Positions 45,348 through 52,684 of a stretch of DNA of 64,000 nucleotides are shown here, in pieces. The position numbers were made by a program, and so were the translations under genes. This stretch comes from a virus: IMG/VR virus record IMGVR_UViG_3300009182_000030, positions 1 to 64,000 of that record. One strand, written 5' to 3'. The notes beneath the pieces are model-generated. The model had not been told where the DNA came from, did not search any database, and worked only from the letters and a program-made list of their open reading frames with translations. Each line of letters opens with the position of its first letter. Position 1 is the stretch's first letter.

Positions 45348-46262
45348 TTACTCGTTAGCAAGTTTCTGAAAATAAGATAAGTCATCTTCATCATCAGCAG
45401 TTGTAGCAGCAACACGTGGTTGTGGTGCTGGCTTGCTAACACGCTCAGGTGCAGCTGCAGCAGGACGATCTTCTTCTTCAGCCATTTGGGCAGCAGAACG
45501 AGAAGGAGCAGATTCACCGCTCAATACCATCTCCAGTTTTTTCTTCAATTCGTCATAAGACTTGAAGTTCTTACGATCTGTGAATTCAGATAACTTGTAT
45601 TGCTTAGAAACAATAGCAAGTTTCTCTTCATCAGTTGGAGCAATTTCAGTTTGCTCATTGAATTGAGATTGGTCGTAGTTAGAATAACCATCAACCTTGC
45701 GCATACGTAGTTTAAAGTCTGCGCCTTCCCACAAATCAAACACGAGAACTGGCTTCTCATCTTCAAACGTAGGGTTGGCTTTGTCCATAATCTTATCAAA
45801 GATTTTCTTACCAAACTTAAACAACTTAACAGTGCCATTGTTCTCTGGTTTAGCAGGATCGTTGATGATATAGACGTTAGCAATGTAAGATAACTTACGT
45901 TTTTGCTTGCGAGCAATTTCTTTATTGGCTTCAGAGCCAGAATTCCACAAACGTGAATTCAACTCACCAACAGGATCGTTCTCACCGAGAGTCGTTAGAC
46001 TGTTCTCGATGTACCATTTACCAGTTGGACCTTGGAAACTGTGATTGAACACACGTGCCCATGGGAACTCGTCGCCTTCTACTCGTGGGAGAAAACGAAT
46101 CGTTGCGGTAGCATTTCCTGCTTTGTCTGGAGTAAGTTTCCAGAAACGATCGTCTTCATAAGATTTGCCACCACCTTCAGATGGTTTGGCAATTTTGTCG
46201 AACTCTCCAAGGATCTTAGAAAAATCTTGGTTGCGTGACTTGCGTAATGTTTGAATATCCAT
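45348..46262 (-). CDS. 32: Single-stranded DNA-binding protein gp32 (304 aa)
   Basis: Conserved OB-fold pattern of T4-like gp32: 'FWKLTPDKAGNATATIRFLP', 'FPWARVFNHSFQGPTGKWYIEN', SLTTLGENDPVGELNSRLWN and 'KRKLSYIANVYIINDPAKPENNGTVKLFKFGKKIFDKI'. It coats ssDNA in replication, recombination and repair. The C-terminal 60 residues are Ala/Pro/Glu-rich and end in an acidic DDEDDLSYFQ tail for partner binding. The Cys residues of the T4 zinc finger are missing, as in other environmental T4-like phages. AAAGGA precedes the ATG, and a CTAAATA box lies about 70 nt upstream. Confidence 0.93.
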   Translation of the reverse strand: MDIQTLRKSRNQDFSKILGEFDKIAKPSEGGGKSYEDDRFWKLTPDKAGNATATIRFLPRVEGDEFPWARVFNHSFQGPTGKWYIENSLTTLGENDPVGELNSRLWNSGSEANKEIARKQKRKLSYIANVYIINDPAKPENNGTVKLFKFGKKIFDKIMDKANPTFEDEKPVLVFDLWEGADFKLRMRKVDGYSNYDQSQFNEQTEIAPTDEEKLAIVSKQYKLSEFTDRKNFKSYDELKKKLEMVLSGESAPSRSAAQMAEEEDRPAAAAPERVSKPAPQPRVAATTADDEDDLSYFQKLANE

Positions 46263-46273
46263 TTGTATTTCCT

Positions 46274-46306
46274 TTGTCGTATAAAAGTGTATTTAAATTG
46301 TCGTAT
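46274..46306 (-). promoter_or_regulatory. Paired ATACGACAA direct repeats in the gp32 leader
   Basis: ATACGACAA occurs twice on the minus strand (46298-46306 and 46274-46282), 24 nt apart, in the A/T-rich leader before gp32. T4 gp32 represses its own translation by binding an unstructured leader. These repeats could be such an operator (inference). Confidence 0.35.
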
Positions 46307-46330
46307 TTCACATTAGTCATGATATACAAC

Positions 46331-46337
46331 TATTTAG
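46331..46337 (-). promoter_or_regulatory. Late promoter variant before gp32
   Basis: CTAAATA on the minus strand, 69 nt before the gp32 ATG and adjacent to the stop of the upstream oxygenase-like gene. Confidence 0.4.
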
Positions 46338-47168
46338 TCATAGTATATCTGAAACTTCAGTTTCTGTCAAGTTTTTTTCTCCAATTTCTTCTTCCTTCGG
46401 CTTGGCTTGCCAGAATGGAATTTGAATAATTGGAGCATCAAGGTATCCGCTCAGTACATATTGCGTATCCTCAATTTTGTCATCCTCAAAATAAATTTGA
46501 TGGAAGTATAGTGGGTCATAAATTACCACACTATTGTATTCGAATTTCTCGTAGGCATATGGTTTCCAATTTTCATTGCCTTCGAAGTTTGTCCATTTAA
46601 CTTTTTCTGGATTCTCTTGTTGTTTATATACAGGAAAAATTGTATTAAACAATTCTTCATCACAACCTTTGATCTCATCATTGTATCTTGCGTAAATATG
46701 CTCTGGGTCAATGACAGCTTGGAAAAACCCCATCCCCATTTTAGCATCCTTAGACAAACACAATTGTGTTGCTAATGGATATGGTGAGAACCTTGGCATA
46801 TTGTTATTGTTGGTAGCAACCATATCAGTATGATAGATTCCAGAGGTATAATACCATGAAGACATCTTAGATTCAAATGAAGTAAATTCTTTAAACAACT
46901 GAGCATATAACTTTGTCAGTGTTGGAATTTCCAGTGAACTAATCAACTGTCGATATCCAGGTGTGTTAATTTCAACATCACCACCATAGGCATTATGTTT
47001 CTGCATAATCTCAACAAACGCATCTGGATCTTGTAAAACATTTTTAATCACATAATACTGCAAGCCAGTGTTTTTATCGGAAACAGTTTCTACTTCCAAT
47101 TTCTTACTCACAGCAATTGATTCGAAATGTTTACTTCTGTCTATCAGATTGAATTTGTTCAAACTCAT
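46338..47168 (-). CDS. 2OG-Fe(II) oxygenase-like protein (276 aa)
   Basis: Contains an H-x-D motif (SGIYHTDMVA, about residue 115), a Pro/Leu-rich stretch ending ATQLCLS, and a distal His in 'NSVVIYDPLYFHQIYFEDD' followed by 'YVLSGYLD'. The arrangement resembles the DUF6445 group of double-stranded beta-helix oxygenases. Substrate unknown. ATG 47168 is preferred to ATG 47204 because GAGG lies 7 nt upstream. The start overlaps the end of the 62-aa gene. It lies in the gp33-gp59-gp32 replication operon, though no link to replication is evident. Confidence 0.55.
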   Translation of the reverse strand: MSLNKFNLIDRSKHFESIAVSKKLEVETVSDKNTGLQYYVIKNVLQDPDAFVEIMQKHNAYGGDVEINTPGYRQLISSLEIPTLTKLYAQLFKEFTSFESKMSSWYYTSGIYHTDMVATNNNNMPRFSPYPLATQLCLSKDAKMGMGFFQAVIDPEHIYARYNDEIKGCDEELFNTIFPVYKQQENPEKVKWTNFEGNENWKPYAYEKFEYNSVVIYDPLYFHQIYFEDDKIEDTQYVLSGYLDAPIIQIPFWQAKPKEEEIGEKNLTETEVSDIL

Positions 47169-47319
47169 GTTCTTCCTCTTCTTCATAATCTTCCTCGTCT
47201 TCAAAGAAGACTGTATTTTGGTTTTTAGTATACTTCTTTTCTAGAATACTATTTAGACGCTTTTTAGCACCACGTCCATATTCGTCAAATGACTTTTCTT
47301 TCCTGTATGTATGACCCAT
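47131..47319 (-). CDS. Small protein with acidic tail (62 aa)
   Basis: Begins MGHTYRKEKSFDEYGRGAKK (basic) and ends with a strongly acidic run (FEDEEDYEEEEEHEFEQIQ). ATG 47319 follows the gp59 stop by 1 nt, so coupling is likely; an earlier in-frame ATG at 47373 lies inside gp59. The 'MGHTYRKEK.FDEYG' opening is seen in small conserved proteins beside gp59/gp33 in T4-like phages. No function known. Confidence 0.6.
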   Translation of the reverse strand: MGHTYRKEKSFDEYGRGAKKRLNSILEKKYTKNQNTVFFEDEEDYEEEEEHEFEQIQSDRQK

Positions 47320-47320
47320 T

Positions 47321-47938
47321 TTAGAACTCTTGAATAAACTCCAAATAAATTGGTTTGACCTTTGCCTCATCAAATTTCACAAATGGTTTGGTTTTGATGA
47401 TGCGACGAATATCATCCGAGAATAGATTACCGATGGATGTTTTCCAAGTATCTAAGAACGGATGAAACTTATCCAACATCACAATTGTCTCAAGTGTTAT
47501 ATGGTTGCCCAGAAACATTTGAAATAAATGTGGTATGGTTGGAAACTTTGATTGAATGTCAGGTAGAAACTTAATCTCGTTTGTCTCATAATGCAAACGA
47601 ATCTTACTCAAGTCATTTTTAAAGATTTGAGTAATTGATTCTTTTCTACGATTCCACTCTTTTAAATTCTGGTCAGATTCAGAGGTGCCATAAATGATAT
47701 CAGTATTGCCCCATGCTCCATAAGCAAAGTTGGCAATTAGATATTGTGCCATCTCAGATTTTTTATCGAATTTATCCGCAAACTTTTCATATAGTGATGA
47801 TTGGTTTCGTTCGTCAAACTTTTTGTACGAAACACGAACATGATCTCGGCTGTCTGTGATATCATACTTATCAGTCATAAAGTGTAATTTCACAGCAAGA
47901 TACATTCTATAAGCATTAATTGCTTTGTTACTGGACAT
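47321..47938 (-). CDS. 59: Helicase loader gp59 (205 aa)
   Basis: Matches the gp59 pattern: NAYRMYLAVKLHFMTDKYDI, VSYKKFDERNQSSLYEKFAD, MAQYLIANFAYGAWGNTDI and LKEWNRRKESITQIFKNDL. gp59 loads the gp41 helicase on gp32-covered forks. Length is near T4 gp59 (217 aa). ATG 47938 lies inside the end of gp33 and fits the conserved start (SSNKAINAYRMYL); ATG 47986 would add 16 unconserved residues. Neither has a clear ribosome site. gp33-gp59-gp32 order parallels the T4 33-59-32 cluster. Confidence 0.85.
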   Translation of the reverse strand: MSSNKAINAYRMYLAVKLHFMTDKYDITDSRDHVRVSYKKFDERNQSSLYEKFADKFDKKSEMAQYLIANFAYGAWGNTDIIYGTSESDQNLKEWNRRKESITQIFKNDLSKIRLHYETNEIKFLPDIQSKFPTIPHLFQMFLGNHITLETIVMLDKFHPFLDTWKTSIGNLFSDDIRRIIKTKPFVKFDEAKVKPIYLEFIQEF

Positions 47939-48200
47939 CGATGTCGAGAGTGGCTGGCTTTGGGAAATAGTTGAGTTCTGTAGCATTAACTTTAATTTTA
48001 TCTTTAAGTGATTTGTTTATCAGCTTCTTAATATCTTCTGGTTCAATAAAATTTTCTTTACAATATTCTAATACAGCATCCATGTGCGAGATGCGTCTAT
48101 CCTTGACTATCTGTTCAATGTAGAGAGAAAATTCTTTTGGACTATTAAACATTCTTGTTAAGATAATATCTTGATTGTGCAACACATCGTTCAATATCAT
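47928..48200 (-). CDS. 33: Late transcription coactivator gp33 (90 aa)
   Basis: Pattern of late-transcription coactivators: FSLYIEQIVKDRRISHMDAV, LEYCKENFIEPEDIKKLINK, SLKDKIKVNATELNY. gp33 bridges the sliding clamp, gp55 and RNA polymerase at TATAAATA late promoters, many of which appear in this window. ATG 48200 is supported by AAAGGA 5 nt upstream. It overlaps the preceding 91-aa gene and gp59. Confidence 0.85.
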   Translation of the reverse strand: MILNDVLHNQDIILTRMFNSPKEFSLYIEQIVKDRRISHMDAVLEYCKENFIEPEDIKKLINKSLKDKIKVNATELNYFPKPATLDIDVQ

Positions 48201-48420
48201 TGTATTCCTTTAACATAATTTTATATTGCTTCCAAGAAGCACTGTCAAACTGGTCAGATTGATTCATTTCTTCTTCAAACTCATCAAGGAACAATGAGAA
48301 TTGTTTATCGAGTTTCATTTTTTCTAGAACAAATGTTTGATGTACATCATCGATATTGACATTTGTGTCAGCCATATACATATATCTGTTAATGGCATCC
48401 TTGGCTTCAATTACATTCAT
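48145..48420 (-). CDS. Unrecognised helical protein (91 aa)
   Basis: An all-helical, Glu/Lys/Gln-rich protein (MNVIEAKDAINRYMYMADTN; later DEFEEEMNQSDQFDSASWKQ). Its ATG overlaps the TGA of the 52-aa gene (ATGA), and its end overlaps gp33, so it is part of the early promoter-driven operon starting near 48615. No motif recognised. Position suggests a small replication or transcription accessory protein (inference). Confidence 0.6.
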   Translation of the reverse strand: MNVIEAKDAINRYMYMADTNVNIDDVHQTFVLEKMKLDKQFSLFLDEFEEEMNQSDQFDSASWKQYKIMLKEYNDIERCVAQSRYYLNKNV

Positions 48421-48575
48421 GCTACATCTTTTCCGTTGAGATGTTCTTTTAAAAACTTCACAACTTGACTATATCTAGTAAAAACAAAAGTTTGGTCTAT
48501 CAATTCGTCTTCAATGTCTTTGTTAATACTCACCACAAATCCATTGTCAACTTTTTTAATGTTAATTTCTAACAT
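48417..48575 (-). CDS. Small conserved-looking protein (52 aa)
   Basis: Reads MLEINIKKVDNGFVVSINKD, then a region ending VVKFLKEHLNGKDVA. GGAGGA lies 5 nt before ATG 48575, and the stop TGA overlaps the ATG of the next gene. The beta-beta-helix-like pattern 'ixiKKVDNGFVVSI..D....E...FxRYSQVVKFLKEHL' resembles small proteins near gp33 in T4-like phages. It is the first gene after a perfect sigma70 promoter, so probably early. Function unknown. Confidence 0.7.
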   Translation of the reverse strand: MLEINIKKVDNGFVVSINKDIEDELIDQTFVFTRYSQVVKFLKEHLNGKDVA

Positions 48576-48609
48576 ATACTTCCTCCATAATTATCAACAC
48601 GGTATTATT

Positions 48610-48638
48610 ATTATACTATAAATCGGTATTATTGTCAA
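48610..48638 (-). promoter_or_regulatory. Consensus sigma70 promoter for the gp33-gp59-gp32 operon
   Basis: Minus-strand TTGACA (48633-48638), 17-bp spacer, TATAAT (48610-48615). Transcription would start about 30 nt before the 52-aa gene. It overlaps the 3' end of the PP-loop-like gene. Confidence 0.85.
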
Positions 48639-49698
48639 GCATTAGATCGTCTTCTGTGATATTTAATATCGAATCAAATACAGATTCTAATGTTTGCTCA
48701 CGATCGCCACTGTTACTGTGCCATACTGTCATTGTCTGCGATGATTCGAAATGCTCTTTCATTTCAGAGTAATCGATATATACTGTTTTATCTTGTTTAA
48801 ATTTCGGTTTCTGTAAATAGAATTCGGAAACCATTGCGAAAGATGTATCTTGATCATTCAAAATATCTTTTGATTTATCAAACATTGGGATCAATTCTGG
48901 CCAATGATTTTTTAAGAACAGTGGCTTTAAACAGTATTCGAATATTTTATTGTATTCATCGACTGGTATTAAATTTGGTGTGTAGATTAACTCTTGCGAA
49001 TTGACAAACGACAACAGTTCTTTACTCATAATAAATGAAGCAATCAACTCTGGTGTGTATAAGAAGAAATTTGAAATAGCATTTTCTTCTCTGTCAATGA
49101 AGTATTGTTGAATTGGCGATGATGGTATTTTCCAAGAGCATTCGCTATATGTAGTACCATCTATTCCGATTGGATATCTGTTTAATTCCATGAGTTTTCC
49201 AGATACAAAAAACCCACCATGTTCAAGTCTTACTTGTTCTTGAACCCATAGATTCATCAGTTCTTGCGAAGTAACAAAACTGTATTGTTTGATTATTGGT
49301 GCGCAAAATTCTTTAAAGAAAGTTGGCATATGAATTTTAAACAACAAGTATCTGAGTTTAAATTTCTCACAAAATTTCTTTGCTTGTTGAACATCATCTA
49401 CGTTAAGATTGTTTCCCATTGATGGAATACAAATAGTAAAATCTAATTGCGCTTCCAACATTGAGAAACAAATCACTTGCGTATCGAGACTACTGTCCCA
49501 CATAACATAAAGACGTCTTTGAGTTTGCTGAGAAATAGTGTCAGCTGCAATAATACACTCTTCACGGAATGAAGAATACTCACGTTTACATGCACCGATA
49601 CCAACTCGCAAGGTTTGGGATTCTTGTGATTGATTATTAAACCACTTATTGTGATCCCATCCCCAACGAAAATGATTATTCAGTGTATACTGAAACAT
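48616..49698 (-). CDS. Degenerate PP-loop (asparagine synthetase-like) protein (360 aa)
   Basis: Residues 60-130 resemble an N-type ATP-pyrophosphatase core (RRLYVMWDSSLDTQVICFSM, then ICIPSMGNNLNVDDV). The canonical SGGxDS loop is altered to SSLDTQ, so ATP use is doubtful. The same segment in the 420-aa protein at 55796-57058 keeps SGGMDST, and the two are probably distant paralogues. The C-terminus is acidic. ATG overlaps the stop of the RNase H-like gene (TAATG). Function unknown; aminotransfer or nucleotide-modifying activity of relatives cannot be assumed. Confidence 0.5.
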   Translation of the reverse strand: MFQYTLNNHFRWGWDHNKWFNNQSQESQTLRVGIGACKREYSSFREECIIAADTISQQTQRRLYVMWDSSLDTQVICFSMLEAQLDFTICIPSMGNNLNVDDVQQAKKFCEKFKLRYLLFKIHMPTFFKEFCAPIIKQYSFVTSQELMNLWVQEQVRLEHGGFFVSGKLMELNRYPIGIDGTTYSECSWKIPSSPIQQYFIDREENAISNFFLYTPELIASFIMSKELLSFVNSQELIYTPNLIPVDEYNKIFEYCLKPLFLKNHWPELIPMFDKSKDILNDQDTSFAMVSEFYLQKPKFKQDKTVYIDYSEMKEHFESSQTMTVWHSNSGDREQTLESVFDSILNITEDDLMLDNNTDL

Positions 49699-50180
49699 TA
49701 TGCAGCCCTTGCGTAATCCATAACAAACTTCATTCTATCTGCAGCATATGAAGCAGCAAATGCTTTTGGTTTAACCAGAGGAACAACATTACACATTCCC
49801 TTGATGTAACCAATCGCTTCATTGATAACGCAACTTGATCCATGCATTTCATTTGGATTAATATCTAAATGAACTTCAATATCATTTGGGATTGCTTGAG
49901 CAAGTTGTAAATAGAGATCGGCAACTTTATATACTTCGTTCATCAAACGCATACGAGGTTTGTCTTGCTTTTGATCAAAGTCTTGTTCTTTTTGAATAGC
50001 ACCAAAGATTTTACATCCATTGTTACCATTGATGTGAACAACAACAGCGAGAATATAATCAGCCATCCAGCCTTTATCAACTCGGTATCTTTCAGAGTCA
50101 CAACCAATATACACTTTGGTATCTGGTCCACAGTTTTCAATAAACTCTCTCACTTCGTTGATATCAATTTCTCTTTTCAT
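49698..50180 (-). CDS. RNase H-like nuclease, YkuK/DUF458-type (160 aa)
   Basis: The pattern 'TKVYIGCDSERYRVDKGWMADYILAVVVHI' gives the first RNase H-fold Asp and strand set. A later 'PNDIEVHLDINPNEMHGSSCVINEAIGYIKGM' supplies the second Asp/Glu region of the YkuK (DUF458) family of RNase H-like proteins. Substrate unknown. AGGAG lies 9 nt before ATG 50180. It is the last protein gene before the tRNA array on the same strand and is coupled to the PP-loop-like gene. Confidence 0.65.
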   Translation of the reverse strand: MKREIDINEVREFIENCGPDTKVYIGCDSERYRVDKGWMADYILAVVVHINGNNGCKIFGAIQKEQDFDQKQDKPRMRLMNEVYKVADLYLQLAQAIPNDIEVHLDINPNEMHGSSCVINEAIGYIKGMCNVVPLVKPKAFAASYAADRMKFVMDYARAA

Positions 50181-50194
50181 TACTTTCTCCTAAC

Positions 50195-50279
50195 TGGTGC
50201 GAGTAGCCAGAATCGAACTGGCACGACCGAAGTCGAGAGATTTTAAGTCTCTTGTGTCTACCTATTTCACCATACTCGC
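50195..50279 (-). tRNA. tRNA-Leu (UAA)
   Basis: Minus-strand cloverleaf with anticodon TAA, long variable arm, acceptor GCGAGTA/TACTCGC and encoded CCA. Confidence 0.9.
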
Positions 50280-50286
50280 ATTTACC

Positions 50287-50364
50287 TGGAGCACAGAGTG
50301 AGATTCGAACTCACGACTTTACGGATTTGCAATCCGTTGCATTTGACCTCTCTGCCATCTGTGC
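50287..50364 (-). tRNA. tRNA-Cys (GCA)
   Basis: Loop TTGCAAA with anticodon GCA. Acceptor GCACAGA/TCTGTGC, discriminator U, encoded CCA. The next gene's stop codon lies 1 nt beyond its 5' end. Confidence 0.9.
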
Positions 50365-50365
50365 A

Positions 50366-50899
50366 CTAATATGCCCACGCTACATACGTATACCTTATAC
50401 CCTTTGTTACTTCTGTTACACTATGTGGGTAGATAAAGGTTGATGGAAACATAATTATGTCTCCCTGCTTCATCTCTATTACTTCTTTGTTCAATAAAAA
50501 TTGTCCACCATCATAGTTATCATTTAGTGCTCCCAAAAATGTTAGCACTGGAATACCATCTGTTTTATTTCTGCGTATCAGATCAAAATGTTCTGACATC
50601 ACAGTTCCAGTTTTATACTTGTTCAATCTTATATTGCTATGATTGCTTACAAGGTTTGTTAATTTTAACTCATCGTAGTATTTTTGTAAAGCAATTTGTA
50701 GATATGGTTTTAGAATATCCAAGTTTTTATTGTAAAGAACATCCAACTCTTTAGTGTGTTGTGGTTTCTTTTCATCAGCAACATTGTTATACCAGTTATG
50801 CGTTTTCCATTCTTCATCAGTATCGTACTGTTGAATTACAGTTTCACATATATCTTTGGGCACAACATTAAAAACTCTTACAAAATGTTTTACGTCCAT
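50366..50899 (-). CDS. 2OG-Fe(II) oxygenase, prolyl hydroxylase-like (177 aa)
   Basis: The complete catalytic set is visible: H-x-D in 'SEHFDLIRRNKTDG', core 'VLTFLGALNDNYDGGQFLLN', then 'GDIIMFPSTFIYPHSVTEVTKGIRYTYVAW' with the distal His and the 2OG-binding Arg. It should hydroxylate a protein or nucleic acid substrate, unknown in phages. Start ATG 50899 has AAGGA 4-5 nt upstream, placed directly after the CCA end of tRNA-Met, so the gene is embedded in the tRNA transcript. Confidence 0.85.
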   Translation of the reverse strand: MDVKHFVRVFNVVPKDICETVIQQYDTDEEWKTHNWYNNVADEKKPQHTKELDVLYNKNLDILKPYLQIALQKYYDELKLTNLVSNHSNIRLNKYKTGTVMSEHFDLIRRNKTDGIPVLTFLGALNDNYDGGQFLLNKEVIEMKQGDIIMFPSTFIYPHSVTEVTKGIRYTYVAWAY

Positions 50900-50908
50900 A
50901 CGTTTCCT

Positions 50909-50985
50909 TGGTGGGCTGAGTGGGATTCTAACCCACGATCAATCGATTATGAGTCGACTGCTTTAGGACTCTAAGCTACCAGCCC
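50909..50985 (-). tRNA. tRNA-Met/Ile2 (CAU), copy 1
   Basis: Anticodon loop CTCATAA, acceptor GGGCTGG/TCAGCCC, encoded CCA. The T-loop is TTAGAAT, with A at the usual C56. Its 5' 15 nt also encode the end of the thioredoxin gene. Confidence 0.85.
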
Positions 50986-51219
50986 AAATTTTTTACGAAT
51001 AGCAGCTGGTGCCTGCGTTCCCATAATCCTGTCTACCTCAACACCATCTTTCATCAAGACCAATGTTGGTACACTACGAACTTTAAATTGATTTGCCATA
51101 TCTGAATTCTCATCAATATCAACTTCTTCAACCTCAACTCCGAGTGGATCTTTCTCTAACATTTTAGATAAAGACTTACATGGTTGACACCAACTAGCAC
51201 TAAACTTAATTACTTTCAT
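50971..51219 (-). CDS. Thioredoxin-like protein (82 aa)
   Basis: Short thioredoxin fold: MKVIKFSASWCQPCKSLSKM with redox motif WCQPC, then 'VEEVDIDENSDMANQFKVRSVPTLVLMKDG' with the cis-Pro (SVPT). It likely reduces disulfides, for example of phage or host ribonucleotide reductase (inference). ATG 51219 has AGGAG 7 nt upstream; the frame is open further back through tRNA-Arg but no better start exists. The last five codons (GLVA and stop TAG) lie inside tRNA-Met, using that tRNA's conserved bases as the stop. Confidence 0.85.
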   Translation of the reverse strand: MKVIKFSASWCQPCKSLSKMLEKDPLGVEVEEVDIDENSDMANQFKVRSVPTLVLMKDGVEVDRIMGTQAPAAIRKKFGLVA

Positions 51220-51236
51220 GTTTTCTCCTGTTAAAT

Positions 51237-51311
51237 TGGCCTCGCCAGCAGGAATCGAACCCACATTATAGGTGTAGAAGACCCATGTATTATCCGTTAT
51301 ACGATGGCGAG
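51237..51311 (-). tRNA. tRNA-Arg (UCU)
   Basis: Anticodon TCT, acceptor CTCGCCA/TGGCGAG, discriminator G, encoded CCA. Confidence 0.9.
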
Positions 51312-51318
51312 AAAAAAT

Positions 51319-51408
51319 TGGCGGTGAGTCAGGGAGTCGAACCCTGTCAGCTACTTTCATAACTGTACGGATTAGCAATCCGCTGCATTACCATCCTGCC
51401 CACTCACC
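51319..51408 (-). tRNA. tRNA-Ser (GCU)
   Basis: Anticodon GCT in loop TTGCTAA, long variable arm, acceptor GGTGAGT/ACTCACC, discriminator G, encoded CCA. Confidence 0.9.
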
Positions 51409-51544
51409 TTGTTACTTTACGTAGCAACTTATACCAGTAATATTTAAACCCTCTCCAAGTTGGGAGAAAATTCATGTCCCAGAAAAACCCAACTTCTTTG
51501 GGCACATTTCCGTACGCTTTTTGTAATGTTTCGTCTGACTTCAT
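51404..51544 (-). CDS. Small protein ending inside tRNA-Ser (46 aa)
   Basis: ATG 51544 overlaps the TGA of the phosphoesterase gene (ATGA). It reads MKSDETLQKAYGNVPKEVGF, then a Trp/Tyr-rich basic end (FKYYWYKLLRKVTR). The stop TGA at 51404-51406 lies in the first bases of tRNA-Ser. No family recognised. Tight coupling and lack of any other gene in this gap support that it is real. Confidence 0.55.
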   Translation of the reverse strand: MKSDETLQKAYGNVPKEVGFFWDMNFLPTWRGFKYYWYKLLRKVTR

Positions 51545-52122
51545 GTTGGTCCATTCCCATTTTTAAATCCAATCGTTCCACCTTCTTCTTTGATTCTGTC
51601 AATGACTTCTTCAAAAAGAATAGGACGAAAGTCAGTTTGTTCTACGCAAACGCAATGGTAACGTGTGTCAACAATGTCAGTAATTTTGCCACCAAATCCA
51701 GGTAACATAACTCTATTGCTATGAGTATGTCCATGAATGTTGACACCAAACCTACCAAGACTTTCAGGATGAAGCGGAATATGTGAAAGAATCATTCCAT
51801 TCATCACATGATATGCACGCAGTTCACGAAAGTGTTGACGATATTCTTCATCTCTAAAGATATCATGGTTACCACGAATCAGAACCTTATCGCCATTCAG
51901 TCTACGCATGATTCCCAGTGCTTTCCTGTTAATCACTACGTCACCAAGATGATAAACTTTGTCTGTTGGTTTGACAGTTTCGTTCCATGCTTTTACCATG
52001 GCTTCATCCATTTCCTCAGGATTATCCCAAGGACGAAGTTTTGTAACACCATCATTGCGAGTAAACTTACAAACACCCATGTGTCCGAAGTGAGTATCGC
52101 TGACTAAAAATACGCTTGGCAT
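51541..52122 (-). CDS. Calcineurin-like metallophosphoesterase (193 aa)
   Basis: All metal-site motifs are present in order: SDTHFGH (near 8), GDVV (near 60), GNHD (near 83), a single SHIPLHP (near 112) and GHTH (near 129). These bind two divalent metals and hydrolyse phosphoester bonds; the substrate could be nucleotides, RNA or protein. ATG 52122 is chosen over GTG 52128 because AGGAGG lies 7 nt before the ATG. It follows the tyrosine phosphatase gene directly, suggesting linked dephosphorylation roles (inference). Confidence 0.88.
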   Translation of the reverse strand: MPSVFLVSDTHFGHMGVCKFTRNDGVTKLRPWDNPEEMDEAMVKAWNETVKPTDKVYHLGDVVINRKALGIMRRLNGDKVLIRGNHDIFRDEEYRQHFRELRAYHVMNGMILSHIPLHPESLGRFGVNIHGHTHSNRVMLPGFGGKITDIVDTRYHCVCVEQTDFRPILFEEVIDRIKEEGGTIGFKNGNGPT

Positions 52123-52124
52123 AA

Positions 52125-52553
52125 TCACTCCTCCTTGTAAGTTAGTCCAAGAACCTGCATCAATTTTTTCTTCACACGAAGATTTGGTTGACGATAATTA
52201 TCAGTTGGTGTAAATCCCATCATGGTCGCAACTTCAACAACTGCCCCACTGCGACAAATACCAGCAAAACAATGAACGACTACATTCATACGCTGATCAA
52301 GTGCGCGATTCAACAGAGCAATAATATTTTCTGCTTGCTCATCCTGAAATTTACACTCATCAGGAAAATCATCCTCATCCTCAGCATCAAGAAATTCAAA
52401 TTCATGAACCTCTTTGAAGTTGTGTTTGGGGTTTGGCTTCCAACCAGCAGGATCGGTAATGCTAATAAGCATAGCATTCGGTCCAGCATCGTAGTGAAAT
52501 CCAGTGTTTACATCAGAAGCTGCTACGTTTTCGATAAATCTAATTGTTTCCAT
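52125..52553 (-). CDS. Protein tyrosine/dual-specificity phosphatase-like (142 aa)
   Basis: Active-site P-loop VVVHCFAGICRSGAVVEVA gives HC-x5-RS with Cys near 95 and Arg near 101, the signature of Cys-based phosphatases. The acidic middle (FLDAEDEDDFPDE) could hold the general-acid Asp loop. It could dephosphorylate host or phage proteins or RNA 5' ends. The promoter TTGACT-17-TATAAT ends only 6 nt before ATG 52553, so the mRNA may be leaderless. Ends 3 nt beyond the next gene's start (overlap). Confidence 0.8.
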   Translation of the reverse strand: METIRFIENVAASDVNTGFHYDAGPNAMLISITDPAGWKPNPKHNFKEVHEFEFLDAEDEDDFPDECKFQDEQAENIIALLNRALDQRMNVVVHCFAGICRSGAVVEVATMMGFTPTDNYRQPNLRVKKKLMQVLGLTYKEE

Positions 52554-52559
52554 ACCTAT

Positions 52560-52588
52560 ATTATACCTGATTATTGCTTAAAAGTCAA
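52560..52588 (-). promoter_or_regulatory. Sigma70 promoter giving a near-leaderless mRNA
   Basis: Minus-strand TTGACT (52583-52588), 17-bp spacer, TATAAT (52560-52565). The ATG of the phosphatase gene begins 7 nt after the -10 box, about where transcription should start. Confidence 0.75.
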
Positions 52589-52608
52589 TACCCCTGGAAA
52601 CTCTTATC

Positions 52609-52684
52609 TGGAGCGGGAGACGAGACTCGAACTCGCGACATCTTGCTTGGCAAGCAAGTGCTCTACCAACTGAGCTACTCCCGC
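52609..52684 (-). tRNA. tRNA-Gly (GCC)
   Basis: Anticodon GCC in loop TTGCCAA, acceptor GCGGGAG/CTCCCGC, discriminator U, encoded CCA. Confidence 0.92.

Noticed and set aside
50971-51378. Longer 135-aa version of the thioredoxin
   Set aside because: The extra N-terminus would be translated from tRNA-Arg sequence; ATG 51219 has AGGAG and gives a normal thioredoxin start.
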